In this document: in pieces, positions 26,501-41,500 of the stretch
Layout of the letters: every line of letters starts with the position of its first letter
How positions within the stretch are numbered: the stretch's first letter is position 1
Source: Acanthopleura granulata
Taxonomy: Eukaryota > Mollusca > Polyplacophora > Chitonida > Chitonidae
Reading direction: 5' to 3'
NCBI GenBank assembly: GCA_016165875.1
Contig: JABBOT010000005.1
Span: 29,159,943 to 29,223,942, forward strand
Length of the DNA: 64,000 bases
Notes under the pieces: model-generated
What the model was told of the DNA's origin: nothing
The model's input: only the letters and a program-made list of their open reading frames with translations
Database searches by the model: none
Made by a program: the position numbers and the translations under genes

Positions 26501-29500
26501 ATATAGTGGTCCGGTTTGAAGGCCTGAAGCATACCATGGTTTTCGTCAGGAAGCACTTTTGATGATAAAAAATAATCACTTTCACCTCGGTTGGAAAATG
26601 CATTATACGACCGGGCCATAGTATTCGTGTTATAAAATAAAGAACTTGAATGGGATAGAAATGCAAAGTAATGAGTTGTTCGGATATGACATTGATTATG
26701 GCATAACTTCATTCATTTGGTGATTTAGATTGTCCTTGAAGATAGATTGGTGAACCCTATCTCCACTTGGGGGAAGTATACATCCACGATAAATTCTCAT
26801 TACTCAACTGTATGATTTCCCATAACGCCGTCCCCAAGTTTTCATCATTTTCCAGTTTGCCTTTACAGACCTTTGTCATAAATGTACTTTGAAGGCTCCA
26901 GTCCAGGATCCTTTTTGTTGAAAAAGGATGGCGTTTGTGACAAATCCGGCTGATTGGTAGAATGTTCACTTATCGTGCCGTAGCACTTGGCAGTCCCAAC
27001 GCACATGTACATAAAAACATCCGTGCCTTCAATACAGGGGATTCAACAACGTATTTAACAAATGCACTGCAACACACAATGAAAGTACATGCAATTCCAT
27101 TTTTCCAATATTTGTGGTCAACGGATGATGTAGATTTCCCAGTTTTTACATTGTTTTCAATGTTCTCCTTGGTTAAAAAAAAGTCACACACGAACACTGA
27201 GCAGATCCTCTCAAGCCTGTCACACCCGTACACTGTAGTAGATACTCTCTCCCTGTCACACATGTACACGTATACTGTGGCAGCTACTCTCTCCCTGCCA
27301 CACACGCACGCATACACTGTCGCAGCTACTCTCCCTCTGTTACACATGTAAACTATATACAAGATACTCTCTCCCTGTAACATACTTACACTGTAGCAGC
27401 TACCCTCACCCTGCCACACTCATACACTATAACAGATACCTTTTCCGTGTCACACACGTACACTACAGCAGCTAGTCTCTCCCTATCACACATGTAAACT
27501 ATAGCAGAAACTCTCTCCATGTCACACACTTACGTTATAGCAGCTATTTTCTCTCTGTCACACACGAACACGTACGCTTAAATTGTCAACTTCTATCTAT
27601 TCCCCGTCACCGCAGAGAAGCTCCGATGTTGAACACTGCTCGTTTTAAATCCTTTCCCCTCAAGGTTACTCATTTAATGATAACCCATTTCACAAATAAT
27701 GACAACATTGCTCTTTGTGAAATAAATCCCATTTAAATGGTTTCTCTCATATTTTCCAGTTACCAGATCGTAAATAACATCGTACTTATCATACAAAGCA
27801 ATATCAGTTATCTACACTGACTGGCAGTACAGGTTTAGCCATCTGTTACCATACCAAACGCTGACATTTGCTGAATTGTGGAGATGTCAAACCTTTGCTT
27901 TCTCCGGCCCCTAGTGGCAGGTACGTTTGATAGAGGAGAATCCAATCAAATCTGGATCGACAGTTTTCGATATCACGTCTGGTACTCGAATCTTTGACAA
28001 CTGTGCGTCATGGCGTGCTGACACATGTTGGTATCCCTAAACAAGAGCAAATTCCGTCTGGATCGACTTGATTGTCGAATGACAATGGACGAAAGAAGAG
28101 AGAAAATCTCCTGGCAGTACAAAAGTCATTGGCATTTACTACCTTAACGAGTTAAATATCCATGCTGATAAAGTGTATTTCATGGTAAGATGATGCTTAT
28201 CTATGAATTAAAGCCTTACATTTTATTTCGTTCTTTTTGACATAAAATGCTGAGGTGACAGTAAAGGAGAATAGCATTTACCGGTTTGAAATGAGAGCAA
28301 GATATCAGATTTATTTCGTTCTTTTTGACATAAAATGCTCTGGTGAAAGTAAAGAAAAATAGCATTTGCCAGTTGGAAATGAGAACAAGATATCAGATTA
28401 TCAGTCAATCCTATAGTATTTATTACATCCCGGATAATAACAGAGCAATGTTTACAGATCCTATCAAGCAAATGCATGATGGACGTATGTAGTGTACGCA
28501 AACGACAGGTTTGAGCATCAACTACAGCCAGTACAACATAACAGGAAACTCAAACAGTCAAACATAGAAGGAAGCTAAAACAGTCAACCATAACAGGAAA
28601 CTCAAACAGTCAAACATAACAAGAAACTCAAACAGTCAAACATGACAGAAAACCCCTACAGTCAAACATAACTGGACGCTCAAACAGTCAAATATAACAG
28701 GAAACTCAAAACAGTTATGCATAACAGGAATCTCAAACAAACAAATATAACAGGAAGTCAAACAGTCCAATGTAACAGAAATCTCAAACAGTCAAACATA
28801 GCAGGAAGCTTAACCTGGACAATTTCAACTACATCTATTTTAAAAAGAGTTTTTCCTATCAATTCCCATGCGAAGTTATAGGAACATGCCTGAAAACGAA
28901 ACTGGTTAAATCTGATGATGTCAAAATCAACACAACCTTGAAGCAAATCGCTAAAAATATACCCGCCAGAGTGAGCTGGCGTTGACAACACCTCTTCCAA
29001 AAGTATATGACCACTGCGTGCAAACTCCATAGCTAAGTATGCACTATTGACAAATTATATCCATAACTGCATGTGCACTGCGAACTCACCACGTGCACAC
29101 TCACTGTGCATTGTTTGCAGACTTAGCTTTCATGCATATGTACATAAGGAGGACACTACCTCCATCAACAGGTGTCTCGAACACTCGTCACATCCACAAC
29201 TGCATGTTGTCTCCATTTCAACCACATTCAAACTGCATGAATATTTGATGTACCATAATTTTGTCGTGATACCGGGTTTTCCTGAGAAAATGTTAAAAAA
29301 ATAGCCTCCTCTGTACATGTTATACATGTACATTCATATTACACGGTACTTTTACATCTGTTATAAAACAGAGTAGGATCAGTCAGACTTCAGCAGGATC
29401 AATAAGAAGCATACAAACCACAGTGTGTGCACGTTGTGGATACAGGAAGAACATTATCCGAGGCTATGGACAGTTTTTACAGTCCCCACGGCCTTCTACT

Positions 29501-32500
29501 GGCGGCCTTCCGTGGCCTTTTATCAGGCTTTCTGTTTACAGAAGAGACTAATTAAAATTGCGTATTCTCCAGACGCCAGCTTCTTCGCTTCGTCATTTGT
29601 CCGATAAAAGAGTTTTTGATAAATGTGCGATTTTTTCCTCACTGTGACCGAGGTATCCACTCGTCTTCAGCACTGAGTGTTAGCAAAAGTTTTTTTCTCC
29701 ATCATTCCAAACAAAGATATAGGAAACAATAAAGGTGGGACGACGATAACGGATGGCCATGTGGATAGTTTTGGGGGAATACATTCCTGTATCTGTTAAG
29801 CTAAAGAACAATGAGATGATGCAGTAAATAAGATAAACAGATGGGCTCGCTCTGATTTGTGCCTTATTAAATAGAATGTGAAAATATAAGTTTATAGTGA
29901 ACTGTAAGAATTCATTTGACCTGTTATAGATAACCACAATAAAATATAAACAAAATGAGTCGAAAAGGCGACAATATTTATGCACACAATAGGCTCCACA
30001 TTGTGGAATCCGGTGAGAAGTCAGTATTACTATAGCCAGTGCAGTTCATATACCTCAGTTTTACAAATTTAATGCTGTCCAAATCAAACAAATACGTGTG
30101 TGAGGAAACTTAGATACGTAGCCGTCTAAATGAGATATTTTCTTGGTGGACGTCCGTCTCTTATATTGTGATGACCTACACCACAACGAGATGTGCAGAT
30201 TTTAACGATTTAGGCAGCTGAGCTAACTGGAGTGAGAAAACACGACCGTTCCCCGTACAACAACTGCTCGGATTATTGACAGATGTGGGTATAGAAATTG
30301 CGGGGTACGCCGGCTGGATTGACACCAATCTGGGAACTACTTGAGCAAAACCTCGACTGCACATCATAAATTATGAGCTGGCACCTAGTCAGATTAAACT
30401 ACCTCAGTTTCCTACTATAATTGTAGATGCAGCAGTCATGTTACATCTGTAGCTTAGTAGTTGTTTTGTTTCTATTACAAATGAAATGGTTTGATATTTT
30501 AATAATAAAGTAATTGAGGGGAGTGGCCAGTACTTGGATCTGTTACATATATATTTGATCAACAGCTTTAAATTTCCCTTTTCCTTCTGTTATATTTTAA
30601 TACCGGTTTGCATAGTTACTTTCTAGTTCCCCCCTAATGAGGGAATGAGCAAGCAACTAACACCTATGACTAAATCTTGATCACAGCAGATCGAGAAGGA
30701 CTGTACATGTACTTGTCCAACTAAACGAAATTTTTCGTCTTGAATTCTGACTCGGCCGAAAACAATACCTCAAGAAAAAATTTTTTTATACTTTTATTTT
30801 GACAGGAGGAAAAGAACCAGATTTTGGTGACAAATGTCTGGTTGGATCAGGTAAACCTCTTTAAGTTCAGTATCTTTAAGGTTTAAACTTTAAACCTCTT
30901 TAAGGTTTTCGTAATTAACTGTGGTTTCGCTTTTCTCTCCTGGGATGAAAATATAAATAACTTCACTAAAACAACAGCGCATTTTTTTCTCCTGAAATAG
31001 AGTGGTGATGTGCTAGTCAATGACTGACCCGTGGGTCAGAAGATCTCATAGCACCAGGCCCCAGGATCACGAAGCTGTCTTTCAATTAAGTCAGACTAAG
31101 CTTTAAATTGTGTTTCGTTATTATCATGAAGGACAAAGACAGCTCTTGATATCCTGGGGCCAGAGGAACTGTCTTACGTTTACCTTCAAAAGTTGTGTTA
31201 TTTTCCATATTTTTCCATATTTTGGATTGTCCTGATAAGCTAAACCCCGGGTTATCGTCATGTAATCATGTGTGCATTTTGCTTTGCCCGTAATAATGTC
31301 ATTCATGTCCTGTTATTCCAAATCGGACTGAAATCCAAAATGCCACAAAGCTCAAAGAAATAGAACGGTACATTAAAGGCGATCAGAATTTAACAGTCCA
31401 CCTTTATGTGACATCTGTGGCCTAAAATGCGTTTCTTTGTCTCCAAATGATCCCAATAGGAATGGACGGATGAGTTCATGACGTGGAACCCAAAAGACTT
31501 CAACGATATCCAGATAATTAGGATTCCATGTGACAAGCTTTGGTTACCCGATATCGTCCTATACAACAAGTGAGTATCTTGAGCATAAAAACTTGCGTTC
31601 TTCCTAATACCCTATACCATCCAATAGAATGAATGCTTATTGTTTAACGCCCTACTCAAGAATATTTCACTTATACGAAGGCGGTGTCTCCTTGGTGCAG
31701 GACGGATTTCCACCGTATCTTTTATCTGGTGCTGCCTCACAGAGACGACTTGCCGAAGACACCCAACAAGCCCCCTCACCCAGTCACATTATACTGACAC
31801 CGGGCCGACCAGTCCACCCTCTATCCTCTTATTGCTGAGCGCCTAGCGAGGAAGCAGAATGTACCATTTTTTAAAGTCTTTGGTATGACCCGACCCAGGT
31901 TTGAACCCAGATCTCCCCGTCCGAAAGCGGACGCCCAACCAACCCATCCAATAGAGGAAGTGGCTGAATGTTTTGAGTATTGCCTACCTATCTGGTTTCC
32001 TCTTAAAGTAAAATATCAAGAGCATTACACGTGAACACGGATATGTTTACAGATATGTTTATAGACATGTCTCCGTTTGTACGTTTGTCAGATGGCAGGA
32101 CGGTTTCTTAGTTTATGACCCCAGTGTTGTAAAAGGTGTTTAAAACATCACTCAGTGAATTAATAACTGAAATATTGATTTCTCTCCTTTTTTCTTCTCT
32201 TAATTTAGTTCAGGAGTGTACCATACATTAATATTGTTACATTTGGTTGAGATAGAGAAAGTAGAAGAAATAAACACCATAAATAAAATGGTGGATCTTA
32301 TATAACAGGTGATACGCTACATGTAGATCATAAAAACTTTCCTGTTAACTAGATGTTAACTGATTCATGCTGTTCTTGTGAACACGATTCATTGATTTAT
32401 TCGTTTGACTGATTGGTATATTACATTTATACGATGGTGGTCAGCATTATGGCACCGGGAAACCCGAGACCATCAGCATCTTGCTGGCACACTTTCCAGC

Positions 32501-35500
32501 AAGATGCTGAACTTAAAGTCACGGCAACTGTATTGGCGAGAGGCTTAGGGTTGCGCTAGCATGCTAATCCCGTCGGCCACAGAGACTCTCTTGTGAACAC
32601 GAGCTGTATATTTTTGTCCAAACCAGTGCAAGCGATGAATACATGTGGCTAGAAAAGAAAAGAATTCCATGTTCACATAACAATACAGGCCACCATGCGA
32701 GGTTTTACACAATGAAAAGGAAAAAAGCAATTCTGAAAATGATACAAAATGATATGGGAGAAAATTTGACACATTAAAATTGTATGTTTTATTAGTATTG
32801 AGTGCTTGTGCCCCTTTGAATATGGGATTTAATACATGTTTGTTTACAAGACGTCCTGTGCAAAGCAAAGTTTGTTTTCGGACGTCCCTTCTCACATACT
32901 GTTTTATTGACGAACAGTGCGGCGGAATACACGGATGGTCTTATGCCAGCGAATGCCATGGTGAAGTACGACGGCAACGTGTTCTGGCCGGTGCCCACTA
33001 AGTTACAGAGCTCCTGCAAAGTGGATGTCACGTATTTTCCTTTTGACGAGCAAAGATGTAAGTTAAAGTTCGGCTCTTGGACCTACGATGGCTTCCAACT
33101 GGACATCACGAATCGATCGACCGAGGTGGACCTGACTAATTACGTCAACAATGGGGAATGGGATCTGGTCAAAGTAGAAGTTCAGAGGAACGTGGTACAT
33201 TATTCCTGCTGCCCTGAGCCCTTCCCGGACGTGACCTTCCACGTGATCATACAGAGACGCATTCTGTATTACATGTACAACGTGGTGTTCCCTTGTATAA
33301 TGATGTCCGCCTTGACTCTTTTGGTATTTTGTCTTCCTCCGGACTCCGGCGAGAAAATCGCCCTTGGAATCACAGTCCTGTTGGCGTTTTCCGTATTCAT
33401 GTTGGCCATTGCTGAAAATCTTCCAGAAACTTCCGAATTTGTGCCTTTAATCAGTAAGTATATTTATTCCGTCCTTATTCTGGGCTGCGACGCGAAGTCA
33501 GGACGTGTGGAGAAGGTCGTTGGTTTGCCTCAGTCGCTCCGGTTTCCACTACCCATAAACCCTTGTAAGGGTGCCTCTATCGGAGGGGAAAAATGATAAA
33601 CAAATGACTTGTTCAACTCTCAGACAGCGATAGGCCATACACGAGATGAAACAAAGAATCACGAAGACGGTTGACTGAGTTCAATACATATATTTGAACA
33701 AAGTGGACAATTAGTACAACTGAAAATAATATACAAAACAATACAGATAATTACAAAATATATATAGTTTCTTACCAAAAGGTATATTCCAGCTTCCGAA
33801 GGCAAGTCAGTCCTCGTAAATATAGAATCCACAGTCCTTGGGAATTCTAAAATCGAAGGATGACAGTCCTGTTATGACGAACAGGAGTGGGCACGGTACG
33901 CCGACGATGGTTTTAATGTCCAACTACTCGGCTAGGTGCAACTTTCCTGGGCAGACAGTTTGACGGTAGCTGGCAATGAATGTTTCAGTCCTCGGAAATA
34001 TACAAAAGTCCCTCCCAGGGTAAACTGGGATGAAACGTACGCAATCGCACAAAGAGACAATGAGCGATACAAACCCCAAAACAGCGTTTCAGGTAAACAG
34101 CAAGTGGTGAAACACAAGCTCACAAAGTGCTTCGAACAGAAAATTTGAGTACAAATTGACATATGTCGAATGGCATGAAAGCTTATATCTCCAAATCCCA
34201 CAAAATCCTTGTAAGTGGGCTATAGTAAATATGACTGCTCTCACGTGAACTCGAGTAAAAGACTGCTGTCAAGTGGGCATAAGTAAAATGACGGCGAACT
34301 TAACAATTTCGTCGCTCAAATTTATAGACTAACGTAAAGAAAATTCTGGATAGCTTCATCGTAAACATATTTACAACATGGGTACATCTTTCCAGAATGT
34401 ACGCTCCAGTTACAATGACACGAAACTCGTAAATAAAGAAGCCTCGAGAATGCGCAACTAAATTCCAGTGCAGGCTACAACGTACATAGAGGGCAAAATG
34501 TAACTCAGACACTGACCCAGTTAGCGCAAAAACAAATAAAAATATATAACACATTACTTTAAAGACCAACCATAATATATGTTAATATATATATATATAT
34601 ATATATGTATGAACAATTCTTGAGCAAGTTAAACACCAATTAGTCAATCAGTCAATTTGTCCTTGTATTTTGTGAGTCAGTCTTTATTGGTGGTGGGAAT
34701 ATTTTAACGCGTTCATTTCAAATCCTGTCTTTAACCACAAAACAAAAGCACCCTGCTTCCAGCCATATGTGTGGCTTTCACTCACTTTAGTTATCAGGAG
34801 TGTTATGCTGGAATTGGTATTCGATGACAAATGGAACTTTATAAAGGGCTTGCGTCACACCTCAGGGTGCAGCCATCAAATGTATGAGCAGCAGGGAATG
34901 TAGTCTCGCAGAAAACTCTATGGTTAGCAGGCCTTGGTATGGAGCTTGACGACCCGTTTCACTTGCACCATCAATCCTGGCGTGGCTTACTACGCAAACC
35001 CACAATCACAACGAGAGGGATTTTAACTTATCTTTGGGCGGTTGCACGTGTACAGATTAAAGGTTTTGAAGCCACCTTTGGATAAGATTAAACTTCTGGG
35101 TGCAAGGAGTTTTCCTTTAATAGGTCAAAATTGTGCTAAGAAGATTAACTTGGCATTAAAACAAATAAATAATAACACGACAGTATTTTAAACAGGCTTA
35201 TTTCTTCTGCGTCTGAATATATTTTAGGGTTGTCCTCAAAGTGCCACAGTTCGATTTATGGGTGTGACGAGAATATCTCTTTCACTTTCAAATGAGGGTA
35301 ACAAGAATATAAAGACAGGTCTTTTTGGTTATTTGTGAAATTTACCTTCAACCTTACCTGGCGACGGAAAGTGTAGAATATAAATGGAATGTGAAAACAC
35401 CAAGCCAGAAAATAATCCTTCTGTCGTTTTAACAAAAACATTACAGTATTACATGATGCGAAATCTTTTACTTCCATACAACTCTTTCATTTTGCTAGGT

Positions 35501-38500
35501 TTTTGTATTTTTGTTTTCCTTATATTCTGTGTAAAAATATGATCGGTTAGCATAATGAAGCGATTTTAGGGAACGTTCGACTTTTTGCCCATCAGCTCCT
35601 CCACTGCATTGTATGCACTTGTGTCCAGCAAGTGTGTGCCGTGTCAGATAAACCTGTATGCTGCATTCACCAGCCTTTCCGCCATCTTCTCTGAATTTCT
35701 TTCATATCCAGCGGAACAGTTGTTTGTCGATGGGTTAATTTCCGGAGCTGTTTTCGAGGATCCAAGTTGCTAAATAAAATCCGAACTGGAAAACATGCTA
35801 TCATTTCGAGCCTGGCTAATTGCTGTGGCATAGGTCGTGATCTTCATGCAATCTCTACAAACAGTTTTTCGGTTTGGATGAGGCCGAAAAGGCCGTACCA
35901 GCCCTAAATTCCATCAAGTAACGTCAGCCAACAAGTTTTCCATTGTGTAAAGACTTCTTTCTATAACAACACACGGAACTTCCATTGTCCAGAATACTCA
36001 AACTGTGTCGCACGTGGAGAAAATGATTAAAATGTTCCAGCTAAGGCGCCACATTGTTCCACAACAACATTTTATGTACATGAAATGTACACGACAATAA
36101 TATCTGTTCTTGGAATACAACAGTTTGAAGAAAAGTACTTAATTGTGCAGTTTCAAAAAGGCTATTGTTACTAATTAAAGTCTTGTTATCACTTTAAAGT
36201 GGTCTAAAACTCAAACAAAAGTCTTGCCTACGATAATAATGCGTTTGAATGGAGTATAAATTAGCTGGAGATCCATTCACATACATTAGAGGAGAAATGT
36301 ACAAACCCATATTTCTTGATATACTTAGATCGTAAATTTCATTTCGGGCTAATGACGTGCATGTTGACTTAAGATCAAGTAAATGATTACGAACAAACGA
36401 AAAAGCCTTTATGTAGCAAAATGTGAGATGAATCAAGTGTGTTTTTCGAGTTACGTCGTTTTGCCGGCAAATCAATGCCACTGGTTTGCAAATTTCTGTG
36501 AATGTCAAGACGCGATGTTTTGATCTACGCTCTTTAATATACGCACTTTTTGATTAGGAGCGCGACGTTTGCTCAAATGCAAATGAAGCACCGGTGTTAC
36601 ACAAGATGTCAATGGGAGAGACTGGTCCGTTATGTGTTAACCTGGTACTTAGCATATCGAAAATATCTAACAGTATATTGATGTAGCTATAATTGTCCGT
36701 CCAAGCATAAGGGAAAGATAACATGCTCCATATAGACATGTTGGTGAGGTTAAGCAAACTCGTTCCGCAGTGATTGGAGAAGTACCCTGCTGTTACAAAC
36801 ATTACGTGGTAATGGACTTCACGTCAATACCTAAACAAACCCTCGTACTAAAATGGTAAGCTCTAGCCGTTATACATTATCTGGACCAGTGTGGGTGTAT
36901 CAGATGACTGTCAGAAACGTCGCAAACGTTGAGCTGGAATGTCTGTAGTACGGATCTGAAGTTCACGGCATGGACATCCGTATCTGGCATTTTATGAAAA
37001 CTCCAGACTTTATGTCTTATGTGTTAAGTCACTAGCCAGGCGGGATACATGTAATCTTCAACACGTATACTATAGCTTAAGTCCATTGCTGCCTTCTTGA
37101 AATAAACTTTTAATGGATTTTCCGGTAAACAAATCTCTCTGCCTTTGAAATGTTTCAGCCCAAGAGATTAGGAAGATACACTTCTCAGTAGTTTACATTT
37201 CTCTGAAGAGAAAAGGAAACGGAATAAAAAAACAGTCAAATAATTCTTTTTCATGCAGAATTTTTTTTTGAATACTGGGAGATGGGATAACAGCCATGGT
37301 GAAAGTCTTCCTTCCTCACACATCGGCTACCTTTGCCCTGAGTTCCTCTGTTGGCATGTTTCTATTACCAAGCCAGCCATGCGGGATTTCGCTTTTGATT
37401 CATTCAGAATGATTTCCCAGAGCATGGCTTCCACAGTCCTCTCAGCGCTAGAAACAAGCCTGGTGACAAAGGCCAGACAAAATACGGCTACCGTGAAACC
37501 TTGCAAATTCCAGACATTAAATCATTTTGCTGCTTTTCCAATCCGAATAATCTCTACTACGACATTGCATTGCAAACGTGTTCACATTCGGCAGTACAGA
37601 CAGGTATGTCGAATCCTTCAAGTCCTTTGATTCTTTTAGTCCTGAACAACCATGTATGGTGCAGCCGTTACACTGGCAAAATTAAAATGATATATGTGCA
37701 GTATTTCATAGCTGGTCGGTTATAAAGACACAAGAACTCTCATTTCGACATCTCTGATGCTCAGGTTCGCAAACATCTTTCTTCGAAATATATTGCGAGA
37801 ATTATAACAAGCCTTATGTGATATTCAAGATAACTGAGTGTAGCAGATGCTTTCATTAATGGAAATAATTTATGTGTTTTTCAGAAACTAATAAAGTTTG
37901 TTAATCAGTGTTAATGATTGGAGTAACCTTATAACACTTATTATACTTCTTTTAACTTTATATTGTAAAATACGTAAGTTTTGGGGTTTATTAGGGATAT
38001 CAAATAAGCCTAAATTGTGTCTGTTTTAATTATGTTTCTTGTTTGTTTATGGCATAAATGTTTAATCTATCCTTATATAAGTAAATATGTATCTTGATTT
38101 ATTGTGGACAGTATGGCTCCATGTATCCATGATACGTTTAATTATGTACATCGGTTGTGTCTTGTTTTGAATTATGTCGAGCAAAGTCCTTCCTTACACA
38201 TTTTAAGATTTCAAATCTGTCTGAAATTAGAAGCTTATCGGGCTAAAGGAATCGTCCATTTGATTCACCTGGAGTCAATAACACTGTAGCCGTGACGCCT
38301 TGGAGTCCGTCGTATGGTAGCCAGGTTGTCTGGATGATAATTGCATCGCTTCCCAACTGGCATTGGAATAGTTACAATTATAAAGTCTTACTCGCAAAAT
38401 GGAATACTTCAAAAATCGAATAAATATGGCGTATTAAAGTAACTGATCTAAATTGTACATAAAGATGCCTAATTAAGTGTTGCTGTTCTTCGCATAAACA

Positions 38501-41500
38501 GGCGTTATGACTCTGGATCTGTATGCCTTTCTGTATGGGCAGGCTGGGCACAGACAATGGTAAAACTGCTAAATTTAGGGCTGTTTCATTACTGTGACTT
38601 ACCAAGCTGCTTAATATTTTCAGTTGATAAAGCTCTGGGCTAAACAGACCATTAGTTTGTTTCGTTTTTCAATACCACCACCCTTGTCCCCTTTCTTACT
38701 TGCTTTATCACGCTCAGGAGACCATGCCTCGATTAACTATGTTCCATGATTTGTGTGCGGATATTTTGCACAGGGCTTGGCAAATGGTTCAAGGTGACTG
38801 ACGTGCTGTTGAGTGATATGCTATGTCCTAATACTATCACCAAGAAGGCGGGAGAATAGACAAATATCGCAAGAAAACAACATAAGATGGCATTTTTAGG
38901 AAAAAAAGTAATGCAAGATTTTGACTTTTACGTAAAGAAGACTTATTAAAAGACGAATAGCCTGCCCTCCTCTGTGTTTATTTCTCTTGCTGCCTGTCAC
39001 TCTTAGTTAAGGAAGTATTTATTTTCAGTCCTTTCATTTGTGCTCTGGGATATATATCAGTTAGTGCAGATGACTGATTCTGGTAATGAGGTGGCTGCGG
39101 TTTGGGTTATCTAAAATCATCTGGCCGATGTACGACATTCCCCACTCTCACACGATCATGATCAACGTTTCAATTTCCCGGTGCCTTTATGCTCCTACGT
39201 CACAGTGACTTGGCGATGATTGCTCGAGCCCTCTGTGTGTTTATCGTATGCCCATTAATCGTGGCTGGGTTGAAATCATCTTCACCTTTCTTGATCCAAT
39301 CTTCTTCACTGGATAACTCGTGTTACTCGCAGAATCTTCCTTCTTGTATTATTATATTTCTGCGCAACATATCTTTGATCATTTATCAGTACGGCTTAAG
39401 TGTAACCGTTTTAGAAGCATTATCTGAAGGGATTCCTGGTTACAGGTTTATACACTTTTCTATCTCGATGAAGAAAACACCTTGTTTTACTGGGGATGCG
39501 CCACGTGGGGCATGGCAACTCAAAAAGCACTCATGGACACTTCCACACAGCACTACTGTTGGTATCACGATTCCAAGCCTGTAAAAATCAATGCTTATTG
39601 TTCTAGAGCGACATACTCAACGTAACATTGAAATGGCAGGCTAGGTAGACAAAAGGACGCTTCGTATGTCCGCGAATAAGAGTTACTCCGGACATTGCAT
39701 GCACGATGAATCCAGTGATAGGAAGATCGAATGTAACACTCTGGAACTGTTTGAAACAAGGCCTTGGTATGTTGACTTTGTCTCCAGAATTGCATTAGCT
39801 ATTCCATGGCTTAGATTCGCCTGGTCAATATATCACTGCTGTAAGTAAGGTGGACAAAGGATTTCACGAAAACAATTGTACCAACAACTCCTTTGAAATC
39901 AGCATTTAGTGTTCATCCTCATGAAGTACTCACTCGATTAGACCTTGCGATCCATCCCGGTGAATGTAACACGGTCCGCGAACCTACACGCTGGTTTATG
40001 ACACGGTGCCATACAAGTATTGATCTGTTTGTCTACTATCGCAAAGGCTTATTTCATTACGTTTGCATAATTTATCTGATCCTACACAGATTTAGGAAGA
40101 TTTTGAAATAACGGTGTTTCAAATGGAATATTGGCCCAAATTTCCTACCAAGTCCATTGTCAGTTTTGTTTCAAAGACACCGAGACAATCGCTGGTTAAC
40201 CCTATATATGACGGAGTCAAGTAATGAGAACATTGTTCCAAATGCCAACACCACAGGGACCACTAAATCACCATTTCCAAAACTTTCTATAATCTTCTCA
40301 TGGTAAGTTTTAGTTATGATAAAATGGGCGATTATTTTCAGAAGGCGGGGAATTATTAACTACAAATGTATATATATATGTGACATTGATTTTGAGAGTT
40401 CGTGGATAAAGTTTTCAGTCACAAAAATCTATACTGCAAGCAGATTAGAAGCATTCTGTAATGACACACACCATCCCGATATTCCCTAATCAGTTTCTCC
40501 CAACGTGTCAATGTCATCCATCAAGGCCAAAAGATGTTAACACATTTACAACTTAAGAAATCTGAATTACAGTTAGCCAACTTGTAACATATACTCGTAA
40601 CAATTTATATGTAATTCAAAGAGATTGAATCTGAATAATAAAAATGAAAGAATTGTTAAGCGCTCACCGGAATTATGTTGTAAAGGTTCACAACAATCGC
40701 TTTCTTACTCAAACATCAATGGTGTTTTGGACCAATACATCAGACTTACTTTATGGTTATTGATCAAAGTGCTTCTCGAGGTTTCAAGAGGAACTGTTCT
40801 GTGCAGAATCCGTCCTTTAAACGAGGACCAGGTGAATAACGTAGAAGTAACGAATCTGTTCCCACAAAATGGTAAATATAATATAATTTTGAAGTAATGA
40901 CAATAGATGCGGATATTAACAAAGGTAAATCACCCACAGATATAATATAACGTTCATGTAAGCCATTTAAACTGTTTGGCCTAATCAAAATCAGTTGTTG
41001 CCTGTGTACAATAATCTCAGGCAATTTGCATTCAATATTGCGGAGGATTTGTGGTATGTGTTCCACACTCAAAATATCATACACCTTTAACATGAGTATT
41101 CTTATCTTTTAGTTACTTCATAAATCAACGCTAATAGTTACATGTATGTTGTATACAACGCAATTGTTTATTGGTGCGTTCTTTAACGTTGATCTTGCGT
41201 TCATTTCCAACCTCCATATTTACGACTAGTCAGCGTCTTGCCTGCCTTATTTGCTGGTACTGATTGTTAACTTGACTATAATGCCATGTTTCGTGCCACA
41301 AATGGACCACAGTGCTGCTCGTATAAGCATGCAATTGATTAAATATCATTTTAAAATACATAGCACTAAAGTCGCACATGTTGGTGAATTGGCTCTGAAA
41401 ATTAAAAAGGCATTCCTGACTCAGTGCATTTGCGTTTTTATAGATTCGTCTGAATACCTAGACTATATATCATTTTTAGTAGATTCTTTATTTATTTGTC

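Larger units (their letters stand above)
25796..30805 (+). other. nAChR intron 2
   Basis: GT...AG intron of 5,010 bp. It holds three tandem repeats (27.2, 28.2 and 28.5 kb). The rest is AT-rich with only short spurious ORFs. Confidence 0.85.
31570..32917 (+). other. nAChR intron 4
   Basis: GT...AG intron of 1,348 bp, with two antisense SINE-like insertions and a strong hairpin at 32473-32510. Confidence 0.92.

Noticed and set aside
26962..27419. Overlapping 129- and 149-codon ORFs on both strands
   Set aside because: They partly cover the 42-bp tandem repeat in intron 2; both strands being open is a composition effect.
28520..28811. Regular short repeats, considered as a CRISPR array
   Set aside because: Units are contiguous with no unique spacers, and the setting is a eukaryotic intron.
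39189..39584. 131-codon ORF with a hydrophobic start
   Set aside because: No recognised domain, no splice context, and it lies in intron 5; it remains an unsupported ORF.
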